A DNA stretch of 64,000 nucleotides, taken from positions 1 to 64,000 of the forward strand of contig VEPN01000003.1 of the NCBI GenBank assembly GCA_012026835.1, read 5' to 3'. The notes under the pieces are model-generated. The model saw nothing but the letters and a program-made list of their open reading frames with translations, ran no database searches and was not told where the DNA came from. Both the position numbers and the translations under genes were made by a program. Of this stretch, positions 44,248 through 52,495 are shown one piece after another. How positions within the stretch are numbered: the stretch's first letter is position 1; each line of letters begins with the position of its first letter. The stretch is from Candidatus Methanoperedens sp. (GTDB lineage Archaea; Halobacteriota; Methanosarcinia; Methanosarcinales; Methanoperedenaceae).

Positions 44248-44901
44248 TTATTTTTTATCCATGACCATATTTATCAATCTCTCCGCCCACACGAGTTTTT
44301 TCTTCTTCACGGGCGATACATTCGGGTCATTAAAATCAAAACCTATCAGGGTTATTGTCCTTGCTCCCATCTCCTTTGCCAGGAAGACACATCTGTCTCC
44401 GTCTGAAAATCCTCCAAAGTTATAAATATTTTCCAGGGGTTTTGACTGGGTTGTCCCGATGACCCTTATCAGTCGCGGCACTTCCCTTTGCAGCGCATCC
44501 ATATTGTCCCCGTGGGCGTGTACCACCATAATTGCTCCCTGCCTGTTCGCACTGGTCTCATCATCCATATTGCCGTCCAGGTCTGTAACAATGATATCCG
44601 GTATAATGCCGTTGTTCATCAGGACGCTTGTCGCGCCGTCTGCCGCTATGATTACATATTTATTAAAATTCACGTGTTTGATATCATTTGAGAGCCCCGG
44701 CGCTTTCCCGCACACAATGACATCCTTTCCCAGAATCGCATTTTTAAGGACTTCTATTTTAATGGTTTCAGGTGGTTTTTTTTCGGATTTTGTTCCAAGC
44801 ATTTTGAAAAGCAATATTGCGGCACGCTCATCGCTTTCCTTATCAAAACCCATATCTTCAAGTATCTGCCTGTAAATCGGCTCCCATTCCTCAAACTTCA
44901 T
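44248..44901 (-). CDS. mptE: 6-hydroxymethyl-7,8-dihydropterin pyrophosphokinase
   Basis: 217 residues of the DUF115/MptE family. Motifs: DVIVCGKAPGLSNDI, AADGATSVLMNNGIIPDIIV followed by TDLDG, VVHAHGDN and ITLIGFDFNDPN. MptE pyrophosphorylates the pterin precursor in tetrahydromethanopterin/sarcinapterin synthesis, the C1 carrier of methane metabolism. It follows tfb and a small gene on the same strand with 9 bp spacing. Confidence 0.92.
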   Translation of the reverse strand: MKFEEWEPIYRQILEDMGFDKESDERAAILLFKMLGTKSEKKPPETIKIEVLKNAILGKDVIVCGKAPGLSNDIKHVNFNKYVIIAADGATSVLMNNGIIPDIIVTDLDGNMDDETSANRQGAIMVVHAHGDNMDALQREVPRLIRVIGTTQSKPLENIYNFGGFSDGDRCVFLAKEMGARTITLIGFDFNDPNVSPVKKKKLVWAERLINMVMDKK

Positions 44902-44910
44902 TTTAAAAAA

Positions 44911-45120
44911 TCAGTTTGAGAGGGGTTTCAAGTCCTCTCTCAATTTTTCCAATCTCTCCTCAAGCGTTGGTCTCTGGGAGCTTTCGCATGGCAAAAGGCT
45001 GAGTTCATATTCAACCTCTTCTATCATACCTTTCAGGCGCTCCTTCTCCAAATCCTGCTCGATCTGTTTTTCTATGAGAGAATCTTTGACGTACACGCGT
45101 GCCTCATAGGATAATTTCAA
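44911..45120 (-). CDS. small coiled-coil protein
   Basis: 69 residues, two charged helices ([20 protein letters not shown] and [20 protein letters not shown]) joined by a short loop with one cysteine. It overlaps the 3-prime end of tfb by 17 bp and precedes mptE by 9 bp, so it is embedded in an operon. No family recognised. Confidence 0.6.
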   Translation of the reverse strand: MKLSYEARVYVKDSLIEKQIEQDLEKERLKGMIEEVEYELSLLPCESSQRPTLEERLEKLREDLKPLSN

Positions 45121-46117
45121 TATCCAGTTCCTCGGCCAGTTCCTTGTACCTGTTCCTGATGGTCACTTCAGTGATACCTGCCACTTCTGCGACCTCACGC
45201 TGCGTTCTCCTGTCGCCGCAAAGTATCGAAGCGATGTAAATCGCGGCTGCGGCCACACCTGTGGGACCTCTTCCACTTGTGAGTTCTTTCTCGGAAGCCT
45301 GCCTGAGTATTTCAACAGCCTTGGACTGCACTTCTCCTCTCAGGTTCAACCCTGAGCAGAAGCGGGGTACATAGTCGATGGGTGATGTTGGTATCAGTTT
45401 CAGGCCGAGTTCTCTTGAGATGAACCTGTATGTTCTCCCTATCTCTTTCCTGCTCACTCTTGAGACTTCACCTATCTCATCAAGCGTCCTTGGGACATTG
45501 CACTGCCTGCATGCTGCATATAACGCTGCTGCGGCGACACCTTCAATGCTTCTTCCCCTGATGAGGTTCTTCTCTACTGCTTTGCGGTAAACGACTGCTG
45601 CTGTCTCCCTTACGTTCCTGGACAGGCCGAGTGCCGAGGCCATCCTGTCAAGCTCGGAAAGGGCAAATGCAAGATTCCTTTCGGTCGCATTGCTTACACG
45701 GATACGCCGCTGCCATTTTCTCAGGCGGTAGAGCTGTGCCCTGCTCTTGGATGAGATTGACTTGCCATAGGAGTCCCTGTTTCTCCAGTCGATCATTGTG
45801 GATAAGCCTTTATCATGTATGGTATAGGTCATCGGGGCACCTACGCGTGAGCGCTTCATCCTCTGGTCATGGTCAAAGGCCCTCCACTCAGGCCCCTGGT
45901 CTATAAAGTCGGCATCGACAACAAGACCGCATTCGTTGCAGACCAGTTCGGCCCGCTCGTAGTCATGAACAAGTGTGTGGCTTCCGCATTCAGGGCATTC
46001 CACTGTGGCTTTTTCAAAAGCGCCAAGTTTTTGTTTTTCTTTCCTCTGCTTGATACTTTCCTTGATTTTCTCACGTTCTGACTTTTCAACTTCCTTTACT
46101 TTCTCAATTTCTTGCAT
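45104..46117 (-). CDS. tfb: transcription initiation factor TFB
   Basis: 337 residues. An N-terminal zinc ribbon ([20 protein letters not shown] then NECG), the B-finger region around [19 protein letters not shown], and two cyclin-like repeats of about 90 residues each follow. TFB joins TBP at the promoter and recruits RNA polymerase. A basic N-terminal extension of about 30 residues ([20 protein letters not shown]-like) is present. Probably co-transcribed with gar1, 18 bp upstream. Confidence 0.96.
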   Translation of the reverse strand: MQEIEKVKEVEKSEREKIKESIKQRKEKQKLGAFEKATVECPECGSHTLVHDYERAELVCNECGLVVDADFIDQGPEWRAFDHDQRMKRSRVGAPMTYTIHDKGLSTMIDWRNRDSYGKSISSKSRAQLYRLRKWQRRIRVSNATERNLAFALSELDRMASALGLSRNVRETAAVVYRKAVEKNLIRGRSIEGVAAAALYAACRQCNVPRTLDEIGEVSRVSRKEIGRTYRFISRELGLKLIPTSPIDYVPRFCSGLNLRGEVQSKAVEILRQASEKELTSGRGPTGVAAAAIYIASILCGDRRTQREVAEVAGITEVTIRNRYKELAEELDIEIIL

Positions 46118-46135
46118 TTATTCACCTATCTAGAA

Positions 46136-46381
46136 TCACTGTAAATAGACTCTTTCGTTTTTCAATTTCTTAATTTCAGACTCCGGGATTCCTTTGAACA
46201 GCTTTATAGAAAAGCAGGGATTAGTTACAGGACCAAAGAGTTCTTTTACACTTCCTATCTTTTTCATTCTTTTTGTGATCACTGTTGGATTTTGAGGCAA
46301 AACACTATTTTCAAGAGTTTTGTCTGCACGTACTATCAACAGAGTATCTATAATATGGATAACAGTTCCCAATCTTTTCAA
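46136..46381 (-). CDS. gar1: H/ACA ribonucleoprotein subunit Gar1
   Basis: 81 residues from a TTG start with GAGGG upstream. The six-strand barrel is visible: LGTVIHIIDTLLIVRAD, the linker, KKIGSVKELFGPVTNPCFSI and KLKNERVYL. Gar1 supports guide-RNA-directed pseudouridylation with Cbf5, Nop10 and L7Ae. The pairing gar1-tfb is common in methanogens. Confidence 0.88.
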   Translation of the reverse strand: MKRLGTVIHIIDTLLIVRADKTLENSVLPQNPTVITKRMKKIGSVKELFGPVTNPCFSIKLFKGIPESEIKKLKNERVYLQ

Positions 46382-46419
46382 TCTTCGCCCTCAAGGAGAA
46401 GTCATATAAGTACCTACTC

Positions 46420-46430
46420 TATATATATAC
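46420..46430 (-). promoter_or_regulatory. TATA box for gar1-tfb operon
   Basis: On the minus strand GTATATATATA lies about 40 bp before the gar1 start, consistent with initiation near 46395 and a short leader. Confidence 0.5.
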
Positions 46431-46447
46431 TTTTCGCAAGGGATTTA

Positions 46448-47092
46448 TTAAAGGGTTTTTATTAGATTTAAAGGTTGCGAGATTGTTGCCCTTCTTGCCC
46501 CATTTTCATCAAGGCCCGCACCCATTGCTACTTTAAAAGCTATGTCATCTGTGATCAGGTCATGCGGTGAGTGGGTATCTGTATTCACGACCAGGCTTGC
46601 GCCGGTTTCAGTAGCCAACCTTGCCACATGCCCGTTTGTCCGGTTGTGCCCGTTACGTGAAGTGATCTCAAGGCAAATACCATTATCCTTTGCAAGCTGT
46701 ACATCCTCAATCGTTATAAGACCGGGATGTGCAAGGATATCGATATCTAAGGACACTGCGGTATGATTTGTTCCCTGGGGAACGGGTTCTACAGTGGTCT
46801 CGCCATGCACAACGATTATCTCTGCCCCAAGGTTCCTTGCCTTCTTAACAAGAAGCGGGATTTTCCCTGGAGGGACATGTGTTAATTCCACACCTATGAA
46901 AATTTTGATATTACAGTCTTCTTCAAGGGATTTTACATTCTTCATGCACGAGAGGATATGCTCTATATTTGTGAAATCAGCATGGTCTGTTATCGCGATA
47001 GCAGTGTAGCCCTGCACAAAAGCACGGCGTACAAGTTCGCTTGGGATAAGCTCGCCGTCACTGAATGTTGAATGCGTGTGAAGGTCGATCAT
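46448..47092 (-). CDS. PHP-domain phosphoesterase
   Basis: 214 residues of the polymerase/histidinol phosphatase metal-binding fold. Motifs in order: DLHTHSTFSDGELIP, TDHAD, EVHG-like VVHGET, ILAHPG, ISRNGHNR-like EITSRNGHN and NTDTHSPHD. Members hydrolyse small phosphate esters; archaeal copies of this length are often annotated as histidinol phosphatase, but the substrate is not proven. It overlaps srp19 by four bases. Confidence 0.85.
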   Translation of the reverse strand: MIDLHTHSTFSDGELIPSELVRRAFVQGYTAIAITDHADFTNIEHILSCMKNVKSLEEDCNIKIFIGVELTHVPPGKIPLLVKKARNLGAEIIVVHGETTVEPVPQGTNHTAVSLDIDILAHPGLITIEDVQLAKDNGICLEITSRNGHNRTNGHVARLATETGASLVVNTDTHSPHDLITDDIAFKVAMGAGLDENGARRATISQPLNLIKTL

Positions 47093-47382
47093 TTTTGTCC
47101 CCTGGTTTTATGTATCCTCTGCGCTATCTGCTTTGTCAGCACTGATTTCGGGCCTTTCTTATCAACAAGCACCCTTCCGCTTGTGACCCACCAGGATTTC
47201 GGGTATGCCTTGTCGGCTTCAACCACGGGGTTCATGTTCAATTCCGAGGCTGCCTTTTCGATCTCTTTAAGGACTGGCGATTTTATCGATTCTTTCAATG
47301 AGAGGATGCGGCCCTCAGCCCTTGATTTTGTGGCATCAAGATACACGGGCCAGATAATGAGCTTATCTTTGTCTTTTAGCAT
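47089..47382 (-). CDS. srp19: signal recognition particle protein SRP19
   Basis: 97 residues. Characteristic LIIWPVYLDATKSRAEGR start, KSWWVTSGRVLVDKKG and a basic C-terminus. SRP19 binds helices 6 and 8 of 7S RNA and promotes SRP54 binding; the complex feeds the SecY channel encoded in this window. Confidence 0.94.
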   Translation of the reverse strand: MLKDKDKLIIWPVYLDATKSRAEGRILSLKESIKSPVLKEIEKAASELNMNPVVEADKAYPKSWWVTSGRVLVDKKGPKSVLTKQIAQRIHKTRGQK

Positions 47383-47426
47383 TATGCACCTGTTGGCGGT
47401 TTAAACCCATAATACTTTTCCAGGAA

Positions 47427-48437
47427 TCATAATATTGTACTGATAATTAAATATGCAGAAAACGACATCACAGCGGATGCGGGTATTGTAAGTATCCAGG
47501 CCCCCACAATCTTACGGGCTATCCCCCACCTGACAGCAGAAAGTTTATCCGTGGCCCCGACCCCCATTATCGAGGAAGATATAACATGCGTTGTGCTCAC
47601 CGGTATCCCAAGGTATGCCATGCTTGCAAGCACCATGCCTCCTGATGTCTCGGCGCAAAAGCCCTGGTACGGTCTCAGCTTTGTAATCCTTTGTGCCATT
47701 GTTTTCACTATCCTCCACCCTCCGAAAAAAGTACCCAGAGATATGGAAATGTGGGCCGCAAGTATCACCCATATGGGAACATCAAATGTATCAAGAGAGC
47801 CATATGCCACAAGAAGTATCGTGATGATACCCATTGTTTTTTGTGCGTCATTAGTTCCGTGGGTCACAGAATAGAAAAATGCTGAAAACAACTGGAGATT
47901 CTTGAAATACCTGTTAATCCTTGAAGGTGAAACCCTGTAAAATGCCCTGATAACAAAAACCGTCAGGATGAACGCTGCGACCATCCCGATGATGGGTGAG
48001 ACTACCATGAACACTACTACTTTTTCAACCCCTATTGGATTGACAGATTCACTTCCTATTGAGGCAAGCCCGCCACCCACAAGCCCGCCTACAAGGGCAT
48101 GGCTGCTTGACGTCGGAAGTCCCACATACCAGGTTATCAGGTCCCAGATAATCGCCCCCACAAGAGCTGAGAAAACAAGCATTACAAGAATATCATCGTT
48201 TGGTACAAGTTCCATTTTTATTATACCTTTTCCGATGGTCGCAGCTATTGCCGTGGAAAAGAATAAAGGTCCTATGAGATTTCCCACAGCAGCCATGCCG
48301 ACAGCCCTTATGGGAGTTAATACTTTGGTCGCGACGACCGTGGAAATAGCGTTGGCTGAGTCATGAAACCCATTTATGAAATCAAAAAACAAAGCCAATA
48401 CTATAGTAAATATTATAAATTCCTTTAAAAATAGCAA
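47427..48437 (-). CDS. PiT-family inorganic phosphate transporter
   Basis: 336 residues and about ten membrane helices in two inverted halves. Each half has the PiT signature: FFDFINGFHDSANAISTVVA near the start and FFYSVTHGTNDAQKTMGII in the middle. It imports phosphate with a cation. The DUF47 gene 10 bp upstream on the same strand is the usual partner and probable regulator. Confidence 0.94.
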   Translation of the reverse strand: MLFLKEFIIFTIVLALFFDFINGFHDSANAISTVVATKVLTPIRAVGMAAVGNLIGPLFFSTAIAATIGKGIIKMELVPNDDILVMLVFSALVGAIIWDLITWYVGLPTSSSHALVGGLVGGGLASIGSESVNPIGVEKVVVFMVVSPIIGMVAAFILTVFVIRAFYRVSPSRINRYFKNLQLFSAFFYSVTHGTNDAQKTMGIITILLVAYGSLDTFDVPIWVILAAHISISLGTFFGGWRIVKTMAQRITKLRPYQGFCAETSGGMVLASMAYLGIPVSTTHVISSSIMGVGATDKLSAVRWGIARKIVGAWILTIPASAVMSFSAYLIISTIL

Positions 48438-48447
48438 AATACCACCT

Positions 48448-49077
48448 TTAGCTGTTTTTCACTACGATGTCGCTGATAACATTAGCTGCATCCTCGCATT
48501 TATCAGTTGCGAACTCAAGGCGTTCATATATCTCCTTAAGTTTCATAATCTCTATGGCATCCTTTTGCTTGAAAAGCTGGGCGACAGATGATTTGTACAG
48601 GTCGTCCGCGACATTTTCAAGCCTGTTGACCTCGATGCATCTTTTCTCGATCTCTTTTGGATTCTTCAGATTGCGAAGGCCGCAAAGTGCGGTATTCAGT
48701 TCATTTGCCTGCTTTACAAGAACCTCTGCCAGCTTTATCATGTTATCTTCCGGCTTTTTAATCTCATAAAGGACAAGGCGCGTCGCTGTGCCATCAATGT
48801 AATCCAGGACATCATCAAAAGCCGAGGCAAGGGAAGATATATCCTCGTGATCTATCGGAGTTATGAAAGTCTTGTTTAGCTCTTCGAAAATCTCATGGAC
48901 AAAGTCGTCTCCCTGGTGTTCGATGTCCTTGATTTTCTGCTGTTTCTCCTGTATGTTCTCATAATCTTTTAGCATGTCAAGGAACGCATTCGAGCCATCC
49001 AGTACGTTCTGTGACTCATTCTCAAGCATATTAAAAAAGTGTTTATCCTGGGGAATTATCCATTCTTTTAGTCCCAT
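48448..49077 (-). CDS. DUF47 family PhoU-like regulator of phosphate transport
   Basis: 209 residues, an all-helical PhoU-like bundle. Typical segments: FFNMLENESQNVLDGSNAFL, HQGDDFVHEIFEELNKTFIT and PIDHEDISSLASAFDDVLDY. Genes of this family nearly always precede a PiT transporter, as here, and are thought to modulate it. Confidence 0.9.
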   Translation of the reverse strand: MGLKEWIIPQDKHFFNMLENESQNVLDGSNAFLDMLKDYENIQEKQQKIKDIEHQGDDFVHEIFEELNKTFITPIDHEDISSLASAFDDVLDYIDGTATRLVLYEIKKPEDNMIKLAEVLVKQANELNTALCGLRNLKNPKEIEKRCIEVNRLENVADDLYKSSVAQLFKQKDAIEIMKLKEIYERLEFATDKCEDAANVISDIVVKNS

Positions 49078-49211
49078 TTTTCAATCTCCTTGGTTCTTTT
49101 CAATTAATAGCATTTCTATGTCTTTATGTTTTTCTGTTCTTCACGGGTTATGTATCTATTCCATTACACTCAGGGGTAAAGTTTAATATCGTTTAAGTAT
49201 TTCTCCCCCGG

Positions 49212-49808
49212 ATGAAATCATTCATAATCATCGGTCATAAAGCAGTTACATCCCCTTTTTCCCTGAATGATCTTCCAGGAGCTGCGGGACGTATGGACAT
49301 CCTTTGCAGGTGTATCAACTCCGCGCTCTTCCTATCACATGATATTAGAAGGGATGTCTTCGTTTATCTTATCCTGAAAGGAGAACCCGGCCCTGTAAAG
49401 CTCATCCGTTTTGACGGAAGCAAAGTCAGGTATTTAAGCCCTGATGAACGAAGTGCTGCCTCGCTTATAAAGAAAGCCCTTGAGAAGAATGCACAGGAAT
49501 TCTGGACTGAGTCCACAGCAGGAGTGAGCATCAGGAAGGGCAATCTTGATGACCTCCTTGCCGAACTGGGAAAGGAAATAATCTACCTGCGTGAAGACGG
49601 TGAAGATATCCGCGCAAAAAGGCCTGAAAAGCTTTTTAACGAACCCATATTCCTGCTTGGCGACCATATGGGGTTGAACTGTGATGAAGAAACGATAATA
49701 GAAGGATACGGCCAGGAGACAATAAGCGTGGGGCCGCTTTCTCTCCATGCTGACCATTGTATTATTCTATTGCATAACGAAATGGACAGGATAGAAAAGA
49801 ATCCATAG
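49212..49808 (+). CDS. trmY: tRNA (pseudouridine54-N1)-methyltransferase TrmY
   Basis: 198 residues, SPOUT-class fold. Features: HKAVTSPFSLNDLPGAAGRMD, LFLSHDIRRDVFVYLIL, and the SAM-binding knot region IFLLGDHMGLN with ISVGPLSLHADHCI. It methylates pseudouridine 54 in archaeal tRNAs. Single gene, divergent from the phosphate genes. Confidence 0.92.
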   Translation: MKSFIIIGHKAVTSPFSLNDLPGAAGRMDILCRCINSALFLSHDIRRDVFVYLILKGEPGPVKLIRFDGSKVRYLSPDERSAASLIKKALEKNAQEFWTESTAGVSIRKGNLDDLLAELGKEIIYLREDGEDIRAKRPEKLFNEPIFLLGDHMGLNCDEETIIEGYGQETISVGPLSLHADHCIILLHNEMDRIEKNP

Positions 49809-49946
49809 TTGAAAATCAACGATGGTAAAACAAGATTAATTCAATTTCATATATTGGGCAGGGGGAAAGTATTAATAATAATGATGATAATGATTGTTAA
49901 ATTACAATGGAATACGGAGCCTGCATAACCCAAATAAAGAAAAGTA

Positions 49947-49980
49947 GGGCAGTGCCAGGTCGCCAAACTCAACACTGCCC
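49947..49980. repeat. 8-bp inverted repeat in intergenic region
   Basis: GGGCAGTG (49947-49954) and CACTGCCC (49973-49980) pair perfectly around an 18-nt loop. It lies between trmY and the convergent quinol-oxidoreductase operon, about 140 bp past trmY, and C6 then T4 follow on the plus strand. Possible bidirectional terminator or small RNA. Confidence 0.45.
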
Positions 49981-50000
49981 ATGCCCCCCTTTTGAGAGAG

Positions 50001-50025
50001 CAGGTGAATTAATTATTCACACCTG
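50001..50025. terminator. hairpin past the end of the quinol-oxidoreductase operon
   Basis: CAGGTG (50001-50006) pairs with CACCTG (50020-50025); a shifted pairing GTGAAT/ATTCAC is also possible. It lies 35 bp after the stop of the last operon gene (read on the minus strand) and may mark the transcript end. Confidence 0.35.
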
Positions 50026-50059
50026 TATTAATTCTTTATGGTTCGAAAAGAATTTTTGA

Positions 50060-50242
50060 CTATAATTTATCAATCTCAATAAATAGAGGTAAGATACCTA
50101 TCATCCCCCCAAGGCCAAAAAGAGCAAGGGCAATAAAATAATTGCCCCTGGAAGCATTATCTATGCTCACAGCAAGCAGTATCAGACCTGCAAGCTTGGA
50201 TAGTGCATCTATTGTCCTGTATTTTGATTTTGACAGTTTCAT
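50060..50242 (-). CDS. small two-helix membrane protein of the Rieske/b operon
   Basis: 60 residues from ATG 50242, which overlaps the preceding stop as TGATG; a longer reading to 50386 runs over that gene and is rejected. A basic start (KLSKSKYRTIDALSKL) precedes two helices (AGLILLAVSI, and YFIALALFGLGGMIGILPLF). Such small proteins often act as accessory subunits of cytochrome b complexes. No family recognised. Confidence 0.7.
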   Translation of the reverse strand: MKLSKSKYRTIDALSKLAGLILLAVSIDNASRGNYFIALALFGLGGMIGILPLFIEIDKL

Positions 50243-50700
50243 CAATGGTATACGATACTGTAGTAGGTGAAGTACAATATGCCAAGCAGGGCAATTATCC
50301 CCAGCACAACAGCGATTTTTCTTTTCCTGATATCGGTTGACGGGTTCCTGTCGATGAACGGTACCAGTATCAAAAGACCATACCATAGTACCATAGGCAC
50401 TGTTACACCGATAATCTTAGCCTCTATAGGTCCGATGTTGTACGTCCAGAATTTCAGGAAACCGAAGACATAAAGGAAATACCATTCAGGGTATATCGGG
50501 GAGGGTGTATCGAACGGGTCTGCGGGTTTAAGAAGACCAGCCGGATATACAGAAGCCAGTAATATGAGGCTTCCTGCGACAAGGCACATCACAACGACTT
50601 CCCTTAGCAGGAAATGAGGGAAAAACGGAAGACCACGGATGCGTACAGGTTCATGTTCATGTTCTTCGGTTCCGTGCAGTTCTTTATTTGTCATTGCCAT
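50242..50700 (-). CDS. cytochrome b C-terminal subunit (subunit IV-like)
   Basis: 152 residues with about three membrane helices. The PSPIYPEWYFLYVFGFLKFW segment carries the PEWY motif of the quinol oxidation site. The pairing with a separate N-terminal cytochrome b (one base upstream) is the split arrangement of b6f-type and Firmicutes complexes. GGAGG precedes ATG 50700. Part of a quinol-oxidising complex with the Rieske protein. Confidence 0.9.
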   Translation of the reverse strand: MAMTNKELHGTEEHEHEPVRIRGLPFFPHFLLREVVVMCLVAGSLILLASVYPAGLLKPADPFDTPSPIYPEWYFLYVFGFLKFWTYNIGPIEAKIIGVTVPMVLWYGLLILVPFIDRNPSTDIRKRKIAVVLGIIALLGILYFTYYSIVYH

Positions 50701-50701
50701 A

Positions 50702-51364
50702 TTAAAGCCTCCCTGAAATCCCCTGTATCCTGACCATCAGGAAATGCAGCAGCAGCAATGTAATTATCGCTGCCGGAAGTATCAATACGTGGATAGCATA
50801 GAAACGCGTCAGGGTTTCGGCTCCAAGGTCGTTCCCCCCTATCAGTATAAGCGATATGTACTGCCCCATGACGGGTATCGAGCCCGCTATGCCTGTTCCT
50901 ATCTTTGTTGCCCAGTAAGCAAGCTGGTCCCACGGGAGAAGATAACCTGAGAAACCAAAGGTAGTGGTCGTCAAAAACAGAAACACGCCAACTACCCAGT
51001 TCAGTTCGCGGGGTCTCTTGTACGCACCCATGAAATAAACCCTTATCATATGGAGCATTACAGCCGCTATCATGGTATTTGCTGCCCAGTGATGCACGCT
51101 CCTTATAAGGCTTCCCATGGGAACTTCAAGCATTATGCGTTCGACGCTCTTATACGCTTCAGCCGGGGTTGGTTTGTAGTACATTGCCAGGAATATCCCT
51201 GTGGTGGCAAGGATTAAAAAACACAGGAATGCAGTTCCGCCAAGACAGTATAACGGATTTGAAACCGCGTATTCAGGCGCAGGATGCTTGACTATCGGGG
51301 GAAGCAGTTCCCTTAATTTGAACCTGTCATCAAGCCATTTATAGATTGTTTTGCTCAGGGTCAT
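50702..51364 (-). CDS. cytochrome b N-terminal subunit (b6-like)
   Basis: 220 residues from ATG 51364 (GAGG upstream); a start at 51388 lies inside the Rieske gene. Four helices with two heme b histidine pairs, in RSVHHWAANTMIAAVMLHMI and FYAIHVLILPAAIITLLLLH. GYLLPWDQLAYW matches the family. It carries electrons across the membrane in a Q-cycle. Confidence 0.94.
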   Translation of the reverse strand: MTLSKTIYKWLDDRFKLRELLPPIVKHPAPEYAVSNPLYCLGGTAFLCFLILATTGIFLAMYYKPTPAEAYKSVERIMLEVPMGSLIRSVHHWAANTMIAAVMLHMIRVYFMGAYKRPRELNWVVGVFLFLTTTTFGFSGYLLPWDQLAYWATKIGTGIAGSIPVMGQYISLILIGGNDLGAETLTRFYAIHVLILPAAIITLLLLHFLMVRIQGISGRL

Positions 51365-51371
51365 ATTAACC

Positions 51372-51875
51372 TCACGCCGCCCCTGCATAGAACGATATGG
51401 ATTTCACATAGTCCGGGTCCTTCCATTTGAGCGCATAAACATCCCCATCTTTGACGATGATATCAATTGCAGGCAAAGGCGATGGCGGAGGCCCTGAAAT
51501 TACAGCGCCTGTATTCGGATCGAATTTTCCAAGGTGACAGGGGCAGAACAGGATATTCTCATCCGGTTTCCAATAAGCCACACAGCCAAGATGCGTGCAT
51601 ACCGCCCCAAAGGCCCGGAAACCGGCAGGCGTCTTTAGAAGAACTGCCGCTTTCCCATTGAACATGAATTTCTTTGCATCCCCGGTCGCTACCTCATCTG
51701 CCGAAGCTATTTTTACTTCACTCGATGAGCTCTTATCTGCCGATGCAGGCCACAGGTATTTTAATATGGTCGCCAGCACCCCTCCTGCAAAAAAAACCGC
51801 CACAAGGCCTATCAGGACTTCAGTGAGCTTTCTTCTCGTGATTGTAAGAGTGATTTTATCATCCACGATCCTCAC
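51372..51875 (-). CDS. Rieske iron-sulfur protein
   Basis: 167 residues. The [2Fe-2S] ligands are in CTHLGCVAYWK and CPCHLGKFD, with the usual Cys pair for a disulfide. A twin-arginine-like start (TITRRKLTEVLIGLVAVFFAG) suggests Tat export and an N-terminal anchor. The start is GTG 51875, overlapping the previous stop; a GTG at 51866 is possible. It takes electrons from quinol bound to cytochrome b and hands them to a c-type cytochrome. Confidence 0.93.
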   Translation of the reverse strand: MRIVDDKITLTITRRKLTEVLIGLVAVFFAGGVLATILKYLWPASADKSSSSEVKIASADEVATGDAKKFMFNGKAAVLLKTPAGFRAFGAVCTHLGCVAYWKPDENILFCPCHLGKFDPNTGAVISGPPPSPLPAIDIIVKDGDVYALKWKDPDYVKSISFYAGAA

Positions 51876-52147
51876 CCCACCGTTGTAACATATTCATCCT
51901 TCAACAGTCCTTTCACATAGAGATATATTATTGCGGCCAGGTCAAACAGCAGAAATGCCAATAACTTCCCGATATCTTCTATGAACTGTCTTGAAGATGC
52001 CATAGAAGGTTCACTGGAAATGATTTTCAAGAAGATAATTCCGGTCATTCCGGCTGCTGCAAGTGATAACAGGATTATTAAAGCGAAGGAAACCTGGGCC
52101 CAGAAGCCTTCTTTTTCAGGCCCGTATTCAATTTTCTCAATATGCAT
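51872..52147 (-). CDS. small membrane protein of the Rieske/b operon
   Basis: 91 residues with two clear membrane helices (about 19-41 and 62-80) and a short charged start (HIEKIEYGPEKEGFW). It overlaps the Rieske start by four bases and follows the monoheme gene by 9 bp, so it is translationally coupled to the complex. No family recognised; a structural or assembly subunit is likely by position. Confidence 0.75.
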   Translation of the reverse strand: MHIEKIEYGPEKEGFWAQVSFALIILLSLAAAGMTGIIFLKIISSEPSMASSRQFIEDIGKLLAFLLFDLAAIIYLYVKGLLKDEYVTTVG

Positions 52148-52156
52148 AATTCCACC

Positions 52157-52495
52157 TCACAACCTGATTGCATAAATCACAACAAGCATAATCAAAATCG
52201 TGGCAAGTGCCCTGATGCCGACATCCCATGTGTTCATATGAACGCCTATCTCAATTTCTTTTGTCGGGACTGGCGTGGGCGTCACTTTGGGAGATGGGAC
52301 ATAACCTTCAAACGAATGATTATGGCTTCCATAATACACTCCTATCTCGTTAAGCTGCGGAGGCCCATCCCTAGTATGGCAATACGGGCAGTTGCGGCTT
52401 TCCCTGACTGCGTATTCAGGCCTTGCAGATGTTAAAATCGGTGTATATAACAGAAGTGTTATTACAAGAAGCAAAAAGACCATATTTTTACTCAT
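52157..52495 (-). CDS. membrane-anchored monoheme c-type cytochrome
   Basis: 112 residues: signal peptide (FLLLVITLLLYTPILTSA), one heme site CPYCH near 36-40, a proline-rich linker (SPKVTPTPVPTKE) and a C-terminal helix (LATILIMLVVIYAI). Conserved surroundings (RNCPYCHTRDGPPQLNEIG) resemble heme sites of quinone-linked small cytochromes. It overlaps the hexaheme gene by one base. Its position before Rieske suggests it is the first electron acceptor. Confidence 0.82.
   Translation of the reverse strand: MSKNMVFLLLVITLLLYTPILTSARPEYAVRESRNCPYCHTRDGPPQLNEIGVYYGSHNHSFEGYVPSPKVTPTPVPTKEIEIGVHMNTWDVGIRALATILIMLVVIYAIRL

Noticed and set aside
50243-50386. Upstream extension of the 60-residue membrane protein
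   Set aside because: It would overlap the subunit IV-like gene by about 145 bp; the TGATG junction at 50242 gives a natural start.
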